Source: Torreya grandis (Eukaryota; Streptophyta; Pinopsida; Cupressales; Taxaceae). Taken from it: a stretch of 64,000 nt of DNA. The translations under genes were made by a program, and so were the position numbers. Below the pieces are notes generated by a model. The model was not told where the DNA came from. It did no database searches and saw only the letters and a program-made list of their open reading frames with translations. Positions 10,901-24,042 of the stretch are shown one piece after another; positions within the stretch are counted from its first letter, which is position 1, and every line of letters begins with the position of its first letter. The stretch lies in the NCBI GenBank assembly GCA_037957365.1, contig JARHVA010005487.1, positions 393,501 to 457,500 of the forward strand, written 5' to 3'.

Positions 10901-13045
10901 TGATCTTAAACCAACACTAGTTTTAGAGATGTGTGATGTTAGGCTGATGTTGTTGCTACCAGATGTACTGATGTATTAGTATCCTTCATTGAATCTTGAT
11001 TGTAACCCATCTAAATATATAGGATAGGTATCATAATCACCCCTATGAGAGATGGTGTTTCTTGAGAAGGTGATGTAAGGTATGGACTGGATTAGATCTT
11101 GATGTTGATGGGTGTGTATGGGATGTGAATGGATGATAGGATCATGATGGGGAGGTGTGATGGGTGAGTAATGAGTGGGACTAGAAGTTACACACATCAT
11201 TGGAGATTTTGGACATTTTATATTTAACTGGTACCATGTGATAAAAGACTTTAAGATATATAAGACACTTTAACTTTTAGTTCATTTTTTATCCAATTAT
11301 TTAAAGGATTATTGGCCATTTTGATACTGATTTAAACATTATTTTGATTTACTAATTGAATTTGAATTTGGCTTCCCCTTAGTTCCTTATTTTGGGCTTC
11401 ACTAGAGGAGATTGATCTTTGACTTTATAGATGTTGATTATTTTGACTTTGACAATTCGCTGGTACTTAATTTTGGGATCCATTAGGGGAATACACTTTT
11501 GGATTAGGCTAATGATTTGAATTTTTTTAATTTTGATTTATGAGATCAAAGGTGATTAGATCATTATTTATGATATTTGGATATTATTCTTGGATCTTTT
11601 AATTTGTGGCATGTGTTATATTACTCAAAGAAGATTCCAATGATGTGTGTTCATATTAATCCTTATGGAGGGAGGTGATTAAATGATCATTATTGAGAAG
11701 GAAAGGATCTATGCTGGATGAAGATGGTGAGGATGGTATGATGAGGTCAATGAGGGGTGATAAGGAAACATGGTCCTCACAAGGGTTCTTAGGAGACCCA
11801 ATTTTGACATTGGAAAATATCTCCTCAAGATCAACAAAAGGATCACTAAGACTATCTAAAAAACATGCATCTAAGGTAAGATCATATCTACTCTAAAAAT
11901 ATTTGATAAATGAAGTTTGTAAAAACTTGGTTATGGCTTCATCATCCTGATTGGGATCAAAATATATGCCTAGTGACTAATTTTTATCCAAATTTAAGGT
12001 ATCTTGAAAAGGATAGGCATAGTCATCATTTATTATAATATCTATGAGGGATGATGTTTATGATGAGGAATTTGATTTAGATATTGGTGTTGAAAATGAT
12101 CTTGATGTAGATAAAACTGATATTAACTCCAATGTTGAATCTGATGTATAATATGTAATGTTACTAGCATAAAATTTATTGTTCATAATTGACCTCTAAA
12201 TGTAGGGTCTTTGATATAATAGATGAGGGGGAGATGATATCAAGAACATCAGATTCACCAAATATATGCTCATAGAAGTAATTATGAGGATTAGGTTCAT
12301 GGGAAATAAACTCATCTTTGATGGAGGATTTGTCAAAGATGGGGGACCATGGAAGATAGATGTGGTGTCTTGACCTTAGCTTAGAAATGGAAGAGCTTGA
12401 TCATGATCGAGAATAGAATCTTGGTATACCTCTTCTTGCTCACCCATGGATGTAGACTCATATGATTCATCCTTAATTTCTATATCACCATGGTAGATGA
12501 GGTCTTGGATGTAGTTTTGTAAATTACAACATGAATTAATGGTATACCCTAGGTTTGATGTTTTGCATAATATTTGTTAGATTTTTACCAAGAGGGATTA
12601 GGCTTAGTAGGATCAAGATGTTATATGAGTGGATAAACCATCATATTAACTATAACAAGTTATTGGAAGAGATCTTCTAATGATATAAGAATGGAGTATA
12701 GGGGCTATCTTCACTTTTTGAATTAGATGTGGAATCATTAGACTCTAGATCAGATTGTTATTGGCATGATTGTGTGGATGGATTAGTAGTAGATGAGATG
12801 TCTAGGATATGATTCTTTTTACTGGTATAGGAAGGGCTATATTACTAGGTATGACTAGTGGATGGAGGATTATAATGGGCCTCACATGGATGGGTGTGGA
12901 CTAAAGATAATGTTGTATAAATGGGGTTAAAATATATGGGACATGGAGTACATAACTCAAGGAAATATGAAAGGAACATATCCTTATTGATGATGAGGAA
13001 TTGTTTAATTAATGTATTGACCAAATCTATTTTGGATGGCATGGA
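10901..13045 (-). pseudogene. Tat-like gag C-terminus and gag-protease spacer, decayed
   Basis: The minus strand reads as protein in several interrupted frames. Near 12,490-12,600 it shows SCCNLQNYIQDLIYHGDIEI, resembling the end of Tat/Ogre gag, where a Cys/His-containing segment precedes IxDLIxxGxI. Around 11,690-12,160 a Ser/Asp-rich frame continues with FDPNQDDEAITKFLQTSF, then DACFLDSLSDPFVDLEE. A similar acidic region lies between gag and protease in element 3. Further open runs are 12,845-13,042 and 10,976-11,200. No RT or integrase was found to the left, so this is a fragment or internally deleted copy. Lineage is inferred from a short motif and from resemblance to element 3. Confidence 0.5.
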
Positions 13046-13079
13046 TAAGTATGGGAAAAATTAGGGATTATTTAGTTTA

Positions 13080-13900
13080 TTATCCCCAATTATCAGGTGG
13101 AAGGGATTGAATGGAAAGACTAAGGGATGAATATCATATGTTTAGATTGAATTTGGAGAAAGTCTTATATTAATCTAATTTTAAGTTTGACTATGATGTT
13201 TGATGTGATAAGACAAGATCAAGTGTACCAAATTAGTACATGAGATAGGATTTGATGATTATGATTGGATCTAACTAAGTAAGTTATGCTAATCACTAAG
13301 ATTGGATGAGGGGATAGACTAGCTTGAGAGACTAATTTCAACTAGGATTGATAGGATGAAGGATATCCCATGACTAAGATGATTGACTCGAAGAGGATGA
13401 GATGATTAGATTAGTTTATGATTATGATTCAAACTTGATTCGACATAAGCAAGCTAATGATGATGACCCTAATGAAAATACTTGATTGTTAATGTGGATG
13501 AATACCAAAGGATGATTACAGACTTATTGGGGGGATTAGTATAGATGAGAGGATGAATTAGATTGGATTATGATTAAGACTAGGTAGACAAGGTGATTAT
13601 GTAAGATAATATCAAGACAAATGATTGGTTATAGATAAAAGTGGTCTTAGGAAAAGATGTTGATGATAAGATGTGATTAATATATATAGGTGATATGGAT
13701 ATGACCAATGATTGGTGGATACAAGTAGACTAGGATGGGATTAAGATAAGAGAGTGATGGGAGATAGGATGAGATGAGTAAAATAATGTACAAATATAAT
13801 ATGGATAATAAGATGATGATATGGATTTACATAATGATATAATGATGAGGAAAGGATATACAAGATGATGATACATGAAAAATACATAGATAGGTGTGTA
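13080..13900 (+). repeat. G-rich, C-poor GAT/GGA low-complexity tract (right)
   Basis: The texture matches 9,880-10,660, with repeated GGATGA, GATTAGATTGG and AGATGAGATGA words. The line 13,501-13,560 has only a handful of C against many G. On the minus strand this would be a pyrimidine-rich leader upstream of the gag fragment. Confidence 0.55.
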
Positions 13901-14059
13901 TAGGTTTGGGTAAAAGGCTAAATTGGTTCACAAATAACATGGATCTATCATGACACTAACCAAATCAAGTAGACCATAAACCTATGATTAATAAACTCAA
14001 GGGTGTTTAACTTGATTACTACACCATCTAAAAAATTTGTGGGTAAATTTATGGGTCAA

Positions 14060-17000
14060 TGATACATTGTGGAATACCCCAAACCCTCTCAACCCCATTT
14101 GCACATGATGGTCACTTGGGATCTTAAACTGACTCTAGTAGTAAGTTGTCTATTACAACTGCAAGGTCTTATGCTAGGTTGAATTGGCTCTCTAAGGGCA
14201 TCCCTAATATTTTCTAGGTATGATGGGGCCTAAGTCCATATAGGGTGTTATCTAATATTAATTTTAGATAATTAACTTTTACCCTTCATGGATGACCTAT
14301 ATGGGGTCAACCACATAGCCTAATGATAACTCTCATTGATATTTATACTCCACCAAAACATAGATGTTGGATTAGTGTGTGATGGTGAAATCCATGGTCA
14401 CTATCACCTAAGACTATGACAAGTGCATGGGTGTCAACTCCACATCATGTTCCCCTTGAAAAATAAAAAATGAGAGTGTTTTTTAGTGGTTTTTGATCCT
14501 CTAGGAATCATTTCAAGGATGTAAGGAGGATATAATACACCACCATATCCCTTAGGAAATAGACAAGCAGACCAAAAAGATTAATTAACTAATTAATTAA
14601 GATTGTGAGATATATATAAGATAAATGATAACACGGATATAAAATATATATACAAAGGAATTTAGACAACATTATTTAAACAAAGTGATTAAAATGATTG
14701 GAAGTCATTATTTTCAAGATGCCAAATGTCTTTGACAAGCAATCTACAAGAAAATGATTAGTAGTTATTTAAACTCATGAAAGGGTAACCTATAAGAAAA
14801 AATGCTATATAATATATATGACCTATAAGAGAGGATGTTATCAAGTCAAAATAGCTACTAGATTCACCCCTACAAGGATAAAAATACTATTCTAATAAGA
14901 CTTAATAAAAACCACTAAAAATCATGATTTAGATCTATAACATTTTTGGGTGAGCAGGCCACGATGTAGGGGTCTAAGGGTGGTAACCCCCAATGGGGTC
15001 AATGGGAAGTGCCCTTTGTAGGGTTAAGGGTTAGAATCCCTTATGGGGTCTAAATTCAAATCCCATTATGGGATCTAGGGGTAGTATTTGAGCCTTACAT
15101 GAGGCTCAAAATGACTCAAAATTCACTAAAAATGATCCTAAAAAATGCCCTTAAAAGGACAAATTGAAGGCAAAAAATGAGTGGAAAAATGTAATTATAA
15201 AATACAAAACTATAGATACATAATCAAATTAATTCAATACCACTTTCATAGAGTGAAATATAATGAACTTTTTGCAATCTCAATTGTGATTTTGCAAAAA
15301 TGGACTAACTACTAGCGATTATTGCATGGTGACATCAAAATCATGAAAGTTTTGAAAATATCATGATTTTTATGGAAAAATCACAATTCACAAATCAATG
15401 ATATTACAAGTCAAATAATAATGATTAAGTACCTACAATCAAACTTTAAAATAGAATAAAAGGTGAAATAAAACATAGATAAGGATAAAGGTATATTCAA
15501 AGACCAAAATATAAGCACAAAAGATCTAAAAGATATTTGATGTGTTTGAACTATATTAAAACATGATCAAGATAGTATTGCTTATTTACAGACAATATCA
15601 CTTAAATTATGATAAAACCATGATTACGTGATTTGTGTATTTTTAGGAGGAAAGAAAAGGGCTTATGTTTTAGACTTGTGCTAGCAATTTGGGTTGTTTC
15701 TCCCTATTCCTATAGATTAAAAAAACTCAAATAAAGACACAAAACTAATTAGTAGTTATTATCAGTAACTTCTGACCTTAGTTTGGACACAAGGGACAAT
15801 ATCTCTACTTTAATAACAATATCATGAGTTTATTGACAAAACCATGACTATAAATATGTGGTTTTACCCTAAATAATAGGACTATAAGGTTTTAATATTG
15901 ATAATTATAAAACCCAATCCTGCAAGTCACATAATTAGTGTAGATATACATAAAGCATAACGGATCCTACAAAAAATTAGTCTTAGATTTTGAATGTTAT
16001 TTAATGCAAAATTGATATTTTACATACAAAACTATGAATTTAAAGAAAATACCATGATTCACAAAGTGATTTTGTGTAAGAGTGATAACTTATAAAAAAG
16101 AGTTAGCCACTAGTGGTTAAAGTTTGGTGGTCAACATAAAATTATGACTCCTAAGGATAATATCACTATTTTAAATGAGTAATTTTACAAATCAAAGTCA
16201 TAATTTGTTTGGGCATGATAATTTTTCAAAATCTAGAGCTTCTTCCTTACCTAGTCAATCCTGCCAGCTACAAAAAAAACATCTAGGATGTAAAATTGTT
16301 AAATTAAAGGGATTAGTCCCACCATGATCACTAAAATGTGGATTAAATTTTGAGTTATTAGATTTGATTGTGAAATTATATTAAAATACCCAAAATGTCA
16401 AAATAACTAATATGAGAGATTATGAAAACAAATCATAAATGATGAAGATGGTATTACCAATTCCTTGCTTTAAGTATCCTCTCTCCAAGATATTCAAGTA
16501 GATTATTGATTTTAGATTGCCTTGGACTTAGAATTTTGACATAGTTATAGCTTGATCAATGGATTAAGAATTTATGGATTATTTGATTGGTATGGATTCA
16601 TGGATTCATTCATGGATTTACTAGATGGTTTCAATGGAGGAGTAGATTGTATAAATAATCCAAGTAGATAACATCTATGGCTCACATTCAAAGTTGACCC
16701 ATGAGGATAAAGGGTGAAGGAATTTCCAAGGAATTAAAAATTTCTTGGAAGCCTCTAGAATAAAGGTACCTAGAGAGAACAAGCCAAGTTAGATGAGGTT
16801 CTAGAATTGGAAAATTCTAGAATCTCCTTAGGGATTAATTAGGATTAGTGAGGGATTATAATATGGATTAGGTAGCTAATTAGGGACTAGGGTTGTAGGA
16901 GAGCCTAGTAATAGGATAGGGTAGGTAGGTCATGGGAATTTTAAATTCTTAAATGATGGATAATATAGGTTAAGATGGGATAAAACATGAATTTGGAGGA

Positions 17001-17145
17001 TTAATTTATTGCTGGGGTAAAAATAAGGTTAGAAAATGAATAAATGATGAGGGGGATAGTAGATAAATGAATAATATTGGGATAAAAGGGATAAATTAAT
17101 GAGATTAGTTATAATAATTAAGGTGAGTAGAATTTAATGTATACA
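14060..17145 (-). other. Probable LTR/leader region of the Tat-like fragment's element
   Basis: No coding frame is recognised. The stretch 14,940-15,110 is rich in GGGGTCTAAGG / TTACCCCC-type words and has a perfect 9-bp hairpin, TTTGAGCCT/AGGCTCAAA (15,087-15,095 with 15,102-15,110). Such blocks are common in gypsy LTRs. On the minus strand the region would begin TGTATACATT at 17,145, exactly where element 1's LTR homology stops. Calling it the 5' LTR and leader of the element that contributed the fragment at 10.9-13 kb is inference. I found no second copy of it in the window. Confidence 0.35.
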
Positions 17146-17524
17146 TAAGGGTTTCCAAATTCATTCTCTATCTTCCACAAATGTCTTTATCTAAAGCACC
17201 CTCTCTGATGATTATCTCCCTCTATCACACTCTGAGGGAAGAATATATCCTATATCCACCTCATAAAAATGAAGGTAGTTAGTCTAAAATATCATTATAT
17301 CCATAAAATAATGTAATATAATAATCAAATATGATCACAATATACTAAATGTAAAAGTGATACTAACTCATAACAAACTAATCATGTAAATTAAGCAACA
17401 CAAACTAGCCCATAATCAATATATGTCATCAATATTAATCAAATATTAGTTAATCAACTAATCAACCATAGTAATCCATAGATCAAAAAATTAATTTAGA
17501 TTCAAAAGAAATTAGGATGTGACA
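17146..17524 (-). repeat. Element 1 3' LTR, first 379 bp only
   Basis: This segment aligns with 26,739-27,103 throughout. Shared words include CACCCTCTCTGATGAT, CACCTCA.AAAAAT.AAGGTAG, AATCAAA.ATGATCACAATATACT and TCAATCAAATATTA-type sequence. It ends with GGATGTGACA (minus: TGTCACATCC), the LTR terminus. Similarity stops abruptly at TAAGGGTTTC (17,146 / 26,739). Confidence 0.85.
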
Positions 17525-17536
17525 TCCTCCCCCCCT
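17525..17536 (-). promoter_or_regulatory. Polypurine tract of element 1
   Basis: The minus strand reads AGGGGGGGAGGA directly before the LTR start TGTCACATCC. This is the standard plus-strand primer position of an LTR retrotransposon. Confidence 0.85.
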
Positions 17537-17689
17537 AAATCTGGTCATCATTCCAATGATGTTTATTTAAACATAAGTAATGAATTAAAAATATTATTTA
17601 GCAAAAATTAATATAATATGTAGGATAAAATCAAGTAAAAAAATGTGGAAACATCCTATAAAACTCACCATAGTCCTTATAAGTGGCAT

Positions 17690-18960
17690 TATCATCAGAA
17701 TATTGGTCTTAATAGACCTTACTTTATGACACTTCTCTATTACACAAATAGAGTTTGTGAGTGTCAATTAATGTTATTGGTTTTACCATGACCACCTTAG
17801 GATCCAAAACCTGAAAAGCATTCTAATTTAACACATGGAAGGATTAGTAATATACTTTTTAAGATAACATACATGGAAGATATTATGAAAAAGAGCTAGA
17901 GATGGTGGTAATGTAAGCCTATATGCTACATGATTGACCACTTCTAAAACCTCAAAGGATCACACATATCTTGGTGAAAGTTTCACTAACTTCCTAAATT
18001 TAATCAAGATTTTATATGACTTAATGCATAGAAACACTTTATCATTAACATAAAATTTCCTAGATATTCTCTTTATATTAGCATAACTTTTTTGTCTATC
18101 ATTGGCCTCGCCCAACCTCTTCCTAATTATCCTAATTTTCTCTTACATTTTTGAAAGAATCTCAGGACTAAAGACTACCATGTCTTCTAAGTTGTCCCAA
18201 ATTATTGGTATTATACACTTATTTATGTACAATTCGTCTAATGGATCCATATTCAATGTTGATTGGTATTAGTTTTTGTAAACAATCTCAACCAATGGAA
18301 GGTACTCCCACTTGTATTTTTGATCCATGCAATACATAAAAAGTAGATCTTCTATAATCTGATTAACTCACTTTATCTATCTATTAGTTTATGGGTGATA
18401 TGTAGTGCTAAAGTTTAACTATGTACCTAGAGTTGAATTCAAACTCAACCAAAATTTAAAATTCATCCTCAAATCTTGATCCAAAATTATCTTCTCTAAA
18501 AAACTATGCAATTGATACATTTATTTTATGAATCTATTTACAAGTGTAAGTGCATCATCTTTCAAGTTACCTGGTATGAATTGAGCTACCTTGGTTATTT
18601 TTTCAACTAATACTAAGATCATATCATGTTTATTCATTGATAATGGCAAACATTGGATAAAGTCTATATTGATCACCTTACACTTCCATTCTATTATGTC
18701 ATGTGGATATAACAATCCATCTAGATGAACATGGTTAGCTTTCACACATTGACATTACAATTAATGAGACACATATTTTGTTGCATCTCTCTTGATTCCT
18801 TTCTAGAAATAGAGTTGTCTAAGCTTATTCATGAGCTTGGTTACTCCTATATGTCATGAATATGAGGCATTGTGCAATTTTTTTAGCATTATGCTACTTA
18901 GATTCTCCTTAGTAGGTACATACATCCTATCATTATACCATAAAACACCATCACTTTATA
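17690..18960 (-). pseudogene. Element 1 integrase, decayed
   Basis: The integrase inserts the cDNA into chromosomal DNA. The clearest piece is 18,521-18,745, which includes INIDFIQCLPLS (catalytic core around the first Asp) followed by HDMILVLVEKITK. Upstream near 18,750-18,800 is a zinc-binding remnant. Downstream frames near 18,000-18,400 carry FSTTYHP, EANDRQKSYANIKR and HNIFHVCYLKKYI, typical of the core end and the C-terminal domain. The last 250 bases may be a chromodomain-like tail, but this is too eroded to call. Many stops interrupt the region. Confidence 0.75.
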
Positions 18961-18973
18961 TTTTGAATCCTTT

Positions 18974-19490
18974 TTACCTATGATTATGAGCATTCTCAGA
19001 CAATACTTTCTTAACCTGATCATAGAATTCATCTCTCGATGAGAATTTTATCACTTTATCCATAAAAGTACTCTTGATAGTAGCTATGGATGCTATGTAC
19101 ATCCTATCACTTAAAACATTAGCTACTCTATTATCCTTACCTTTGATATAATTAATATTGAAATCATAGTCAAACATAAACTCTAAGCATCATCTTTGAT
19201 GAGCATTTAAATTTAGTTGGGTGAATATTTACTTGAGTCTCAAGTATCAATCTTGAGCTCAAATGGTTTTCCCAATAGATAATGCCTCGAAAATTGCAAA
19301 GTGTGCATAATTTCCATAATTTTAGGTCATGAGGGGCATAGTTCACCTCATATGGCTTCATTTTCCTAAACTCATAGGTTACTACTAAACCATTCTACAT
19401 AATAAATCCTCCAAGTCCATTCCTAGATGCATCAGTAATCACTAAGAATTGACCATTAAGATTAAGAACTCTTAGCACTAGTGTTGAAGT
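18974..19490 (-). pseudogene. Element 1 RNase H, decayed
   Basis: RNase H removes RNA from the RNA:DNA hybrid. Near 19,400-19,470 the minus strand reads VITDASRNGLGGFIM followed by a stop. Then comes KMKPYEVNYAPHDLKLW (19,310-19,361) and at 18,974-19,177 FDYDFNINYIKGKDNRVAN, the family end motif. Its ADALSR tail has become VANVLSD. A frame change separates the two open runs. Confidence 0.8.
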
Positions 19491-19559
19491 AAGACTCCTT
19501 TTCAGTATCTAAAAGGTTACCTCACACTTATATATTCATTTGAAACTCTAATTCTTTCA

Positions 19560-20330
19560 CTAAATAAAGTTAATTAGATTAACTATCTTTAAAAAAATTA
19601 TAATGAATTTCCTATAATAGCTCATTAATCCCATGAAATTTCTTACCTCATGCACATTCTTTGGTGCCAAATACTCCATAATGGCTCTTTTCTTTGTTAG
19701 ATCTATTGGAATACCATTTTTTGAAATAATATTACCTAAATATTACACTTACTTTTGGAAAAATACACACTTAGACAACTTAACATATAATATATGCTTC
19801 CACAAATGTTGCAAAACTAGTTCTAGATGTTGTAAGTGTTCTTCCTCATCCTTGCCATAAATGAGGATGTCATCAAAAAATAACAACACAAAATTATCTA
19901 GGTAATCTCTTAGCACACTTTTCATAAGATTCATAAATTTTATTGGAGCATTTGTCAATCCAAATGATAACACTATGAATTTTTAGTGCCCATATTGAGT
20001 TGTGAATGCTATTTTCAAAATATCCTCTTCATGGATCCTCAATTCTTGATACCTTACTCTAAGATAAATCTTAGAAAATATTTTATCCCCTTGTATTTGA
20101 TCAAATAGATCATAAATACATGTCATTATATATCTATTCTTGATTTTTTCTTTATTCAACATCTTGTAGTCTATACACATGCAAAGAGTGTCATGCTTCT
20201 TCTTGATGAAGACAACTGGAGCACCCCATGGTGACACACTTGGTCAAATTAGCCCTTTCGATAGCAACTCATAATGTTGTGCCTTTAACTAAACCAATTC
20301 AATGGTTATTCTTATATATGATTCCTTATA
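19560..20330 (-). pseudogene. Element 1 reverse transcriptase, decayed
   Basis: The RT copies element RNA into DNA. Two frames cover it: 19,983-20,237 with SPWGAPVVFIKKK and CIDYKMLNKEKIKNRY, and 19,749-19,973 with LSFGLTNAPIKFMNLM and the catalytic FFDDILIYGK. The Asp pair is intact. Frames differ between the two pieces, and a stop lies between them near 19,980. The motif set is classic Ty3/gypsy. Confidence 0.9.
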
Positions 20331-20559
20331 TTGTGGTTTTGATCTAGGTATGATATCAATCAAGAAATAAAATTTGCACTTAAGTGGTAATCCTGGTAAT
20401 TATTTCAAAAACACATCATGAAAGTTTCCCAAAAGAATATAATCTTCAATTGATTATTCCTTAGATTCTTACATCTTATTTATCTTAATGATAAATTCTT
20501 AGCATCCCTTCTTTTGAGATTTATTAAGTTGAATTGTATAAATTTACCTTAGCTTCAAC

Positions 20560-20905
20560 TCCCTTCTCTCTCATTAAAGTTGTGTATGATTTCTAAAATC
20601 ATATTGAAACTCAACCTTCTTCAAAATATATTCAACCTTGGCTTTATGCTTTGCAATCCAATTGACTCCTAGGATCACATCATATGATCCCAAAGGTGCT
20701 ACATAAAGATCAAATAATATAGTGAACTTGGTCATCCTAATCTCTAATTTGACTAGACACTTGTCAACTTTGACCTTTGAATCATTCCCATATTATACCA
20801 ACCATGAATTTTCCATTACTCTAGCCTTTCTATACAATTTACTAAGCTTCTTGAATTAATGAAACATTATGTAGCTCCTGTATCAATTAAAATAGAAATT
20901 AGACG
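20560..20905 (-). pseudogene. Element 1 aspartic protease, decayed
   Basis: The protease cleaves the Gag-Pol polyprotein. The active-site triad Asp-Thr-Gly is preserved in LIDTGAT, with DTG at 20,876-20,884. A stop follows where relatives have His, then CFINSRS. Downstream frames are broken. Confidence 0.7.
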
Positions 20906-20989
20906 ATCAAACAAAATACCTAATAGTTCTATGGGAAAAGATTGATACTCAATAATTCTCAATAGCTGCATGAATCCACTACTAAAATA

Positions 20990-22077
20990 TACCTTACTAA
21001 GAATTTAAACCCTTGTTCTTTAATTTGTCTTCAAGATATTCTCAATTAAAATGATCACCTCACAAATGAATCAACCTCCAACTAGACATTTCTTCTCAGT
21101 CTATTAGTTTCCCTTGAAACCACCCTTGAAACCATTACTAGGTTTCTTTTTCCCTAAACCCCTATTAAACTTAGAATTCTAATTCTTGGAATATCTGCTC
21201 TTCTACTTCTAGTTCATCTTTTTGAAAATTGGTTTATAACTTCCAAATTTATTTTTGAACTTATCTCTAAATTGGGCAAGAGATTTCAATTTTTGTTCTT
21301 GCTTGATCACCTTCTAGAACACTTGATTCATGGTAGATGGACCATGCACATCTACTTCACATATAATTTGGGGATTCAATCCCATGATAAATTTTTTTAT
21401 TCTGAACCTCTCATCTACTTGATATTGAGGTACATACTTAAGAAGCTTGGTGGATTAGTCCAAGTATTTATTCACTAACAAATCCAATTTCTTAAGTTTC
21501 TAAAAATCCATAAGATTTTGTTCTAATTATAGTTATGGAAGCCATCATTACCTAAATAGTGTCACAAATTATTCCCAAGTGGTGGTGGTTGAGTCAAGGT
21601 TCTTCTTGAGCTTCTTATTTACCCACCAAGTTATTGATTCACCAGTATGTTGATAAGATCCCTAGATTACTTTGATGACTTTAGACTAATTTTGAATCTC
21701 CAAATATTTCTTAATTTATGTCATCCATACTTTATCTCAATCCCTTAATATAGTTCCATTGAACTTGAGTGGATTCACCTTTTCATGTAGCATGTTAACA
21801 TTATAGCTACTCTAGCTCTTGCAACCTATGGAACCTCCTCATGTTTTTTCTTTTGAATATTTTCTTGGTCATTAGGATGCTCTTTAGGTTCATATTTATC
21901 ATTTTCCTCTTCATTTCCATTCACTTCTTATTCTAAGATCACAATTCAGTCTCTGGTATCTTGAATGGTTATGAGGATTTGGTCCAACTTTATAGCTTGC
22001 TCAATGACAAACTAGTTTAGAACAATAGGGGGTTTGGTATTTGAAGTAACCTCACCTCTTAGTCTAGTGCACATCAT
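20990..22077 (-). pseudogene. Element 1 gag, decayed
   Basis: Gag forms the virus-like particle in the cytoplasm. The likely start is ATGATGTGCACT at 22,072-22,077, about 70 bases after the primer-binding site, giving MMCTRLRGEVTSN. Near 21,560-21,660 is ESITWWVNKKLKKNL then TTTTWE, the conserved W-containing part of gypsy gag. Basic Lys/Gly-rich sequence near 21,110-21,170 precedes a decayed CCHC zinc knuckle near 21,040-21,090 (GDHFN then LEDKLKNK). Stops are frequent. Confidence 0.75.
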
Positions 22078-22148
22078 TTTTATTCCTATTTATTAGGATA
22101 ATAAATTTTCATTAATAGACACATTAAGTCTTATGTTTGAGCCTCAAA

Positions 22149-22158
22149 TCTGATACCA
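22149..22158 (-). promoter_or_regulatory. Primer-binding site of element 1 (initiator Met tRNA)
   Basis: The minus strand reads TGGTATCAGA immediately after the LTR end ...ATTACATCA. This is the usual complement to the 3' end of plant initiator methionine tRNA. Confidence 0.9.
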
Positions 22159-23429
22159 TGATGTAATAACCTTACTAGGTTTTACTAGAATATTGTAATA
22201 ATTTTTTTCAACTTAAATACGCATATTCAAAATATAGATTTCACCATGAGAAACATAACTAGTGATCATTAACTAAATTTATTGAATTAATTAACCATAA
22301 ATTTTTATATCTAGTCTACTTAGCTAATGATCACCATGAATACATATAAAAATCATGAACAATACTGAAATAATAATAATTACTGCATCTCATCATAAAT
22401 TAAACAATATAAATTCATCCATGATTGATACAACATTAAAACCATTTTTTTATAAGTACAATGTATAAATGATACAATTTTCATTAATACATAAAAATAT
22501 CTCAAATGATACAAATCTCCTCTGAGCAAAGTCTCCATGACTCAAGTATTACTATGTAATATCAAGTGTAGTCTCAAGTATAGTAATCTAGTTGGGAGGT
22601 AGAGCATCATCTGAGCACTTTTCCACACCAACCATAGACCATAAATCCCCCACATTATATCCCAAACAAGGGTATGGCCCTCCCTTCATAGATGGGTAGA
22701 TAATGATGATGCATGAATCCATAATAATAAATCAAAAACTATGTCATGAAGATATCTAATACATAATGTGTACCATAAATAAATCCATTCTAATATGATA
22801 TCATAAAAATATGAAAACTATATCAAAATATGATATTATAATATTTATCAAACATTACTTTGGCCAAATTTTTTAATAATAAATGATCTCTAGGATCAGT
22901 CAAATTTATACACACCACTTGATCAAATTACACCTCATCTTTCATTAATGGTGTTAATTAAGCCATTGGAATTTGACCACTGCTTATTTAGGGTCATGAA
23001 TGTGAGATTTATTAAAATAAATATTAATATAAAAACCAATACATTCATTCATAATATTTTACTTTAGCTAATCAAAATCATTCTACGTAAAAAAATATCA
23101 CATACATTCATTTAGTCCATCAAATGAAGTGAATTGAATCCATACATCTAGTTTGTTACTACTAATAAATAGAATCCAAAAATAGTCCTCAATATAACAT
23201 ACCATTTGAGTAATGATTATCTATACCGCTAGTTGTTTTAAATAGTAATCAACTTATAATATTATTTCTCCATGAGATAATATTATAACATAGGCTTAAT
23301 AAATTATTCATATTCCACATATAACAATAGCCATTCCAAAACATCTTAAATGTTTTATATTTAGATCTTAAATACAATATTCTAATGTTTTTTAACTAAA
23401 CAAATATAAATAGGCATCAATTACTCATT

Positions 23430-23660
<231 letters not shown>

Positions 23661-23853
23661 GTATATGTATTTGTGTGTGTGAATGTGTGTGTGTGTGTAT
23701 TCACACATACAAATACATTATAAATATTTAATTTTATACAATATACTACTAAGATGACATCTACTATCATTCGCTTTAGATTATATTGTATACACTAAGT
23801 ATATAGTCAGTTCACAAACAAAGGCTCCATAACCTTTTTAAATATATACATAT

Positions 23854-23986
<133 letters not shown>

Positions 23987-23993
23987 ATATACA

Positions 23994-23998
<5 letters not shown>

Positions 23999-24040
<42 letters not shown>
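23999..24040 (+). repeat. (GT)21 microsatellite
   Basis: This is a perfect run of 42 bases, 20 bases after the (CA)60 run, forming an inverted-repeat arrangement with it. Confidence 0.97.

Positions 24041-24042
<2 letters not shown>

Noticed and set aside
11693..11896. 67-codon plus-strand open frame
   Set aside because: It is the antisense shadow of the decayed Ser/Asp-rich minus-strand gag-linker frame.
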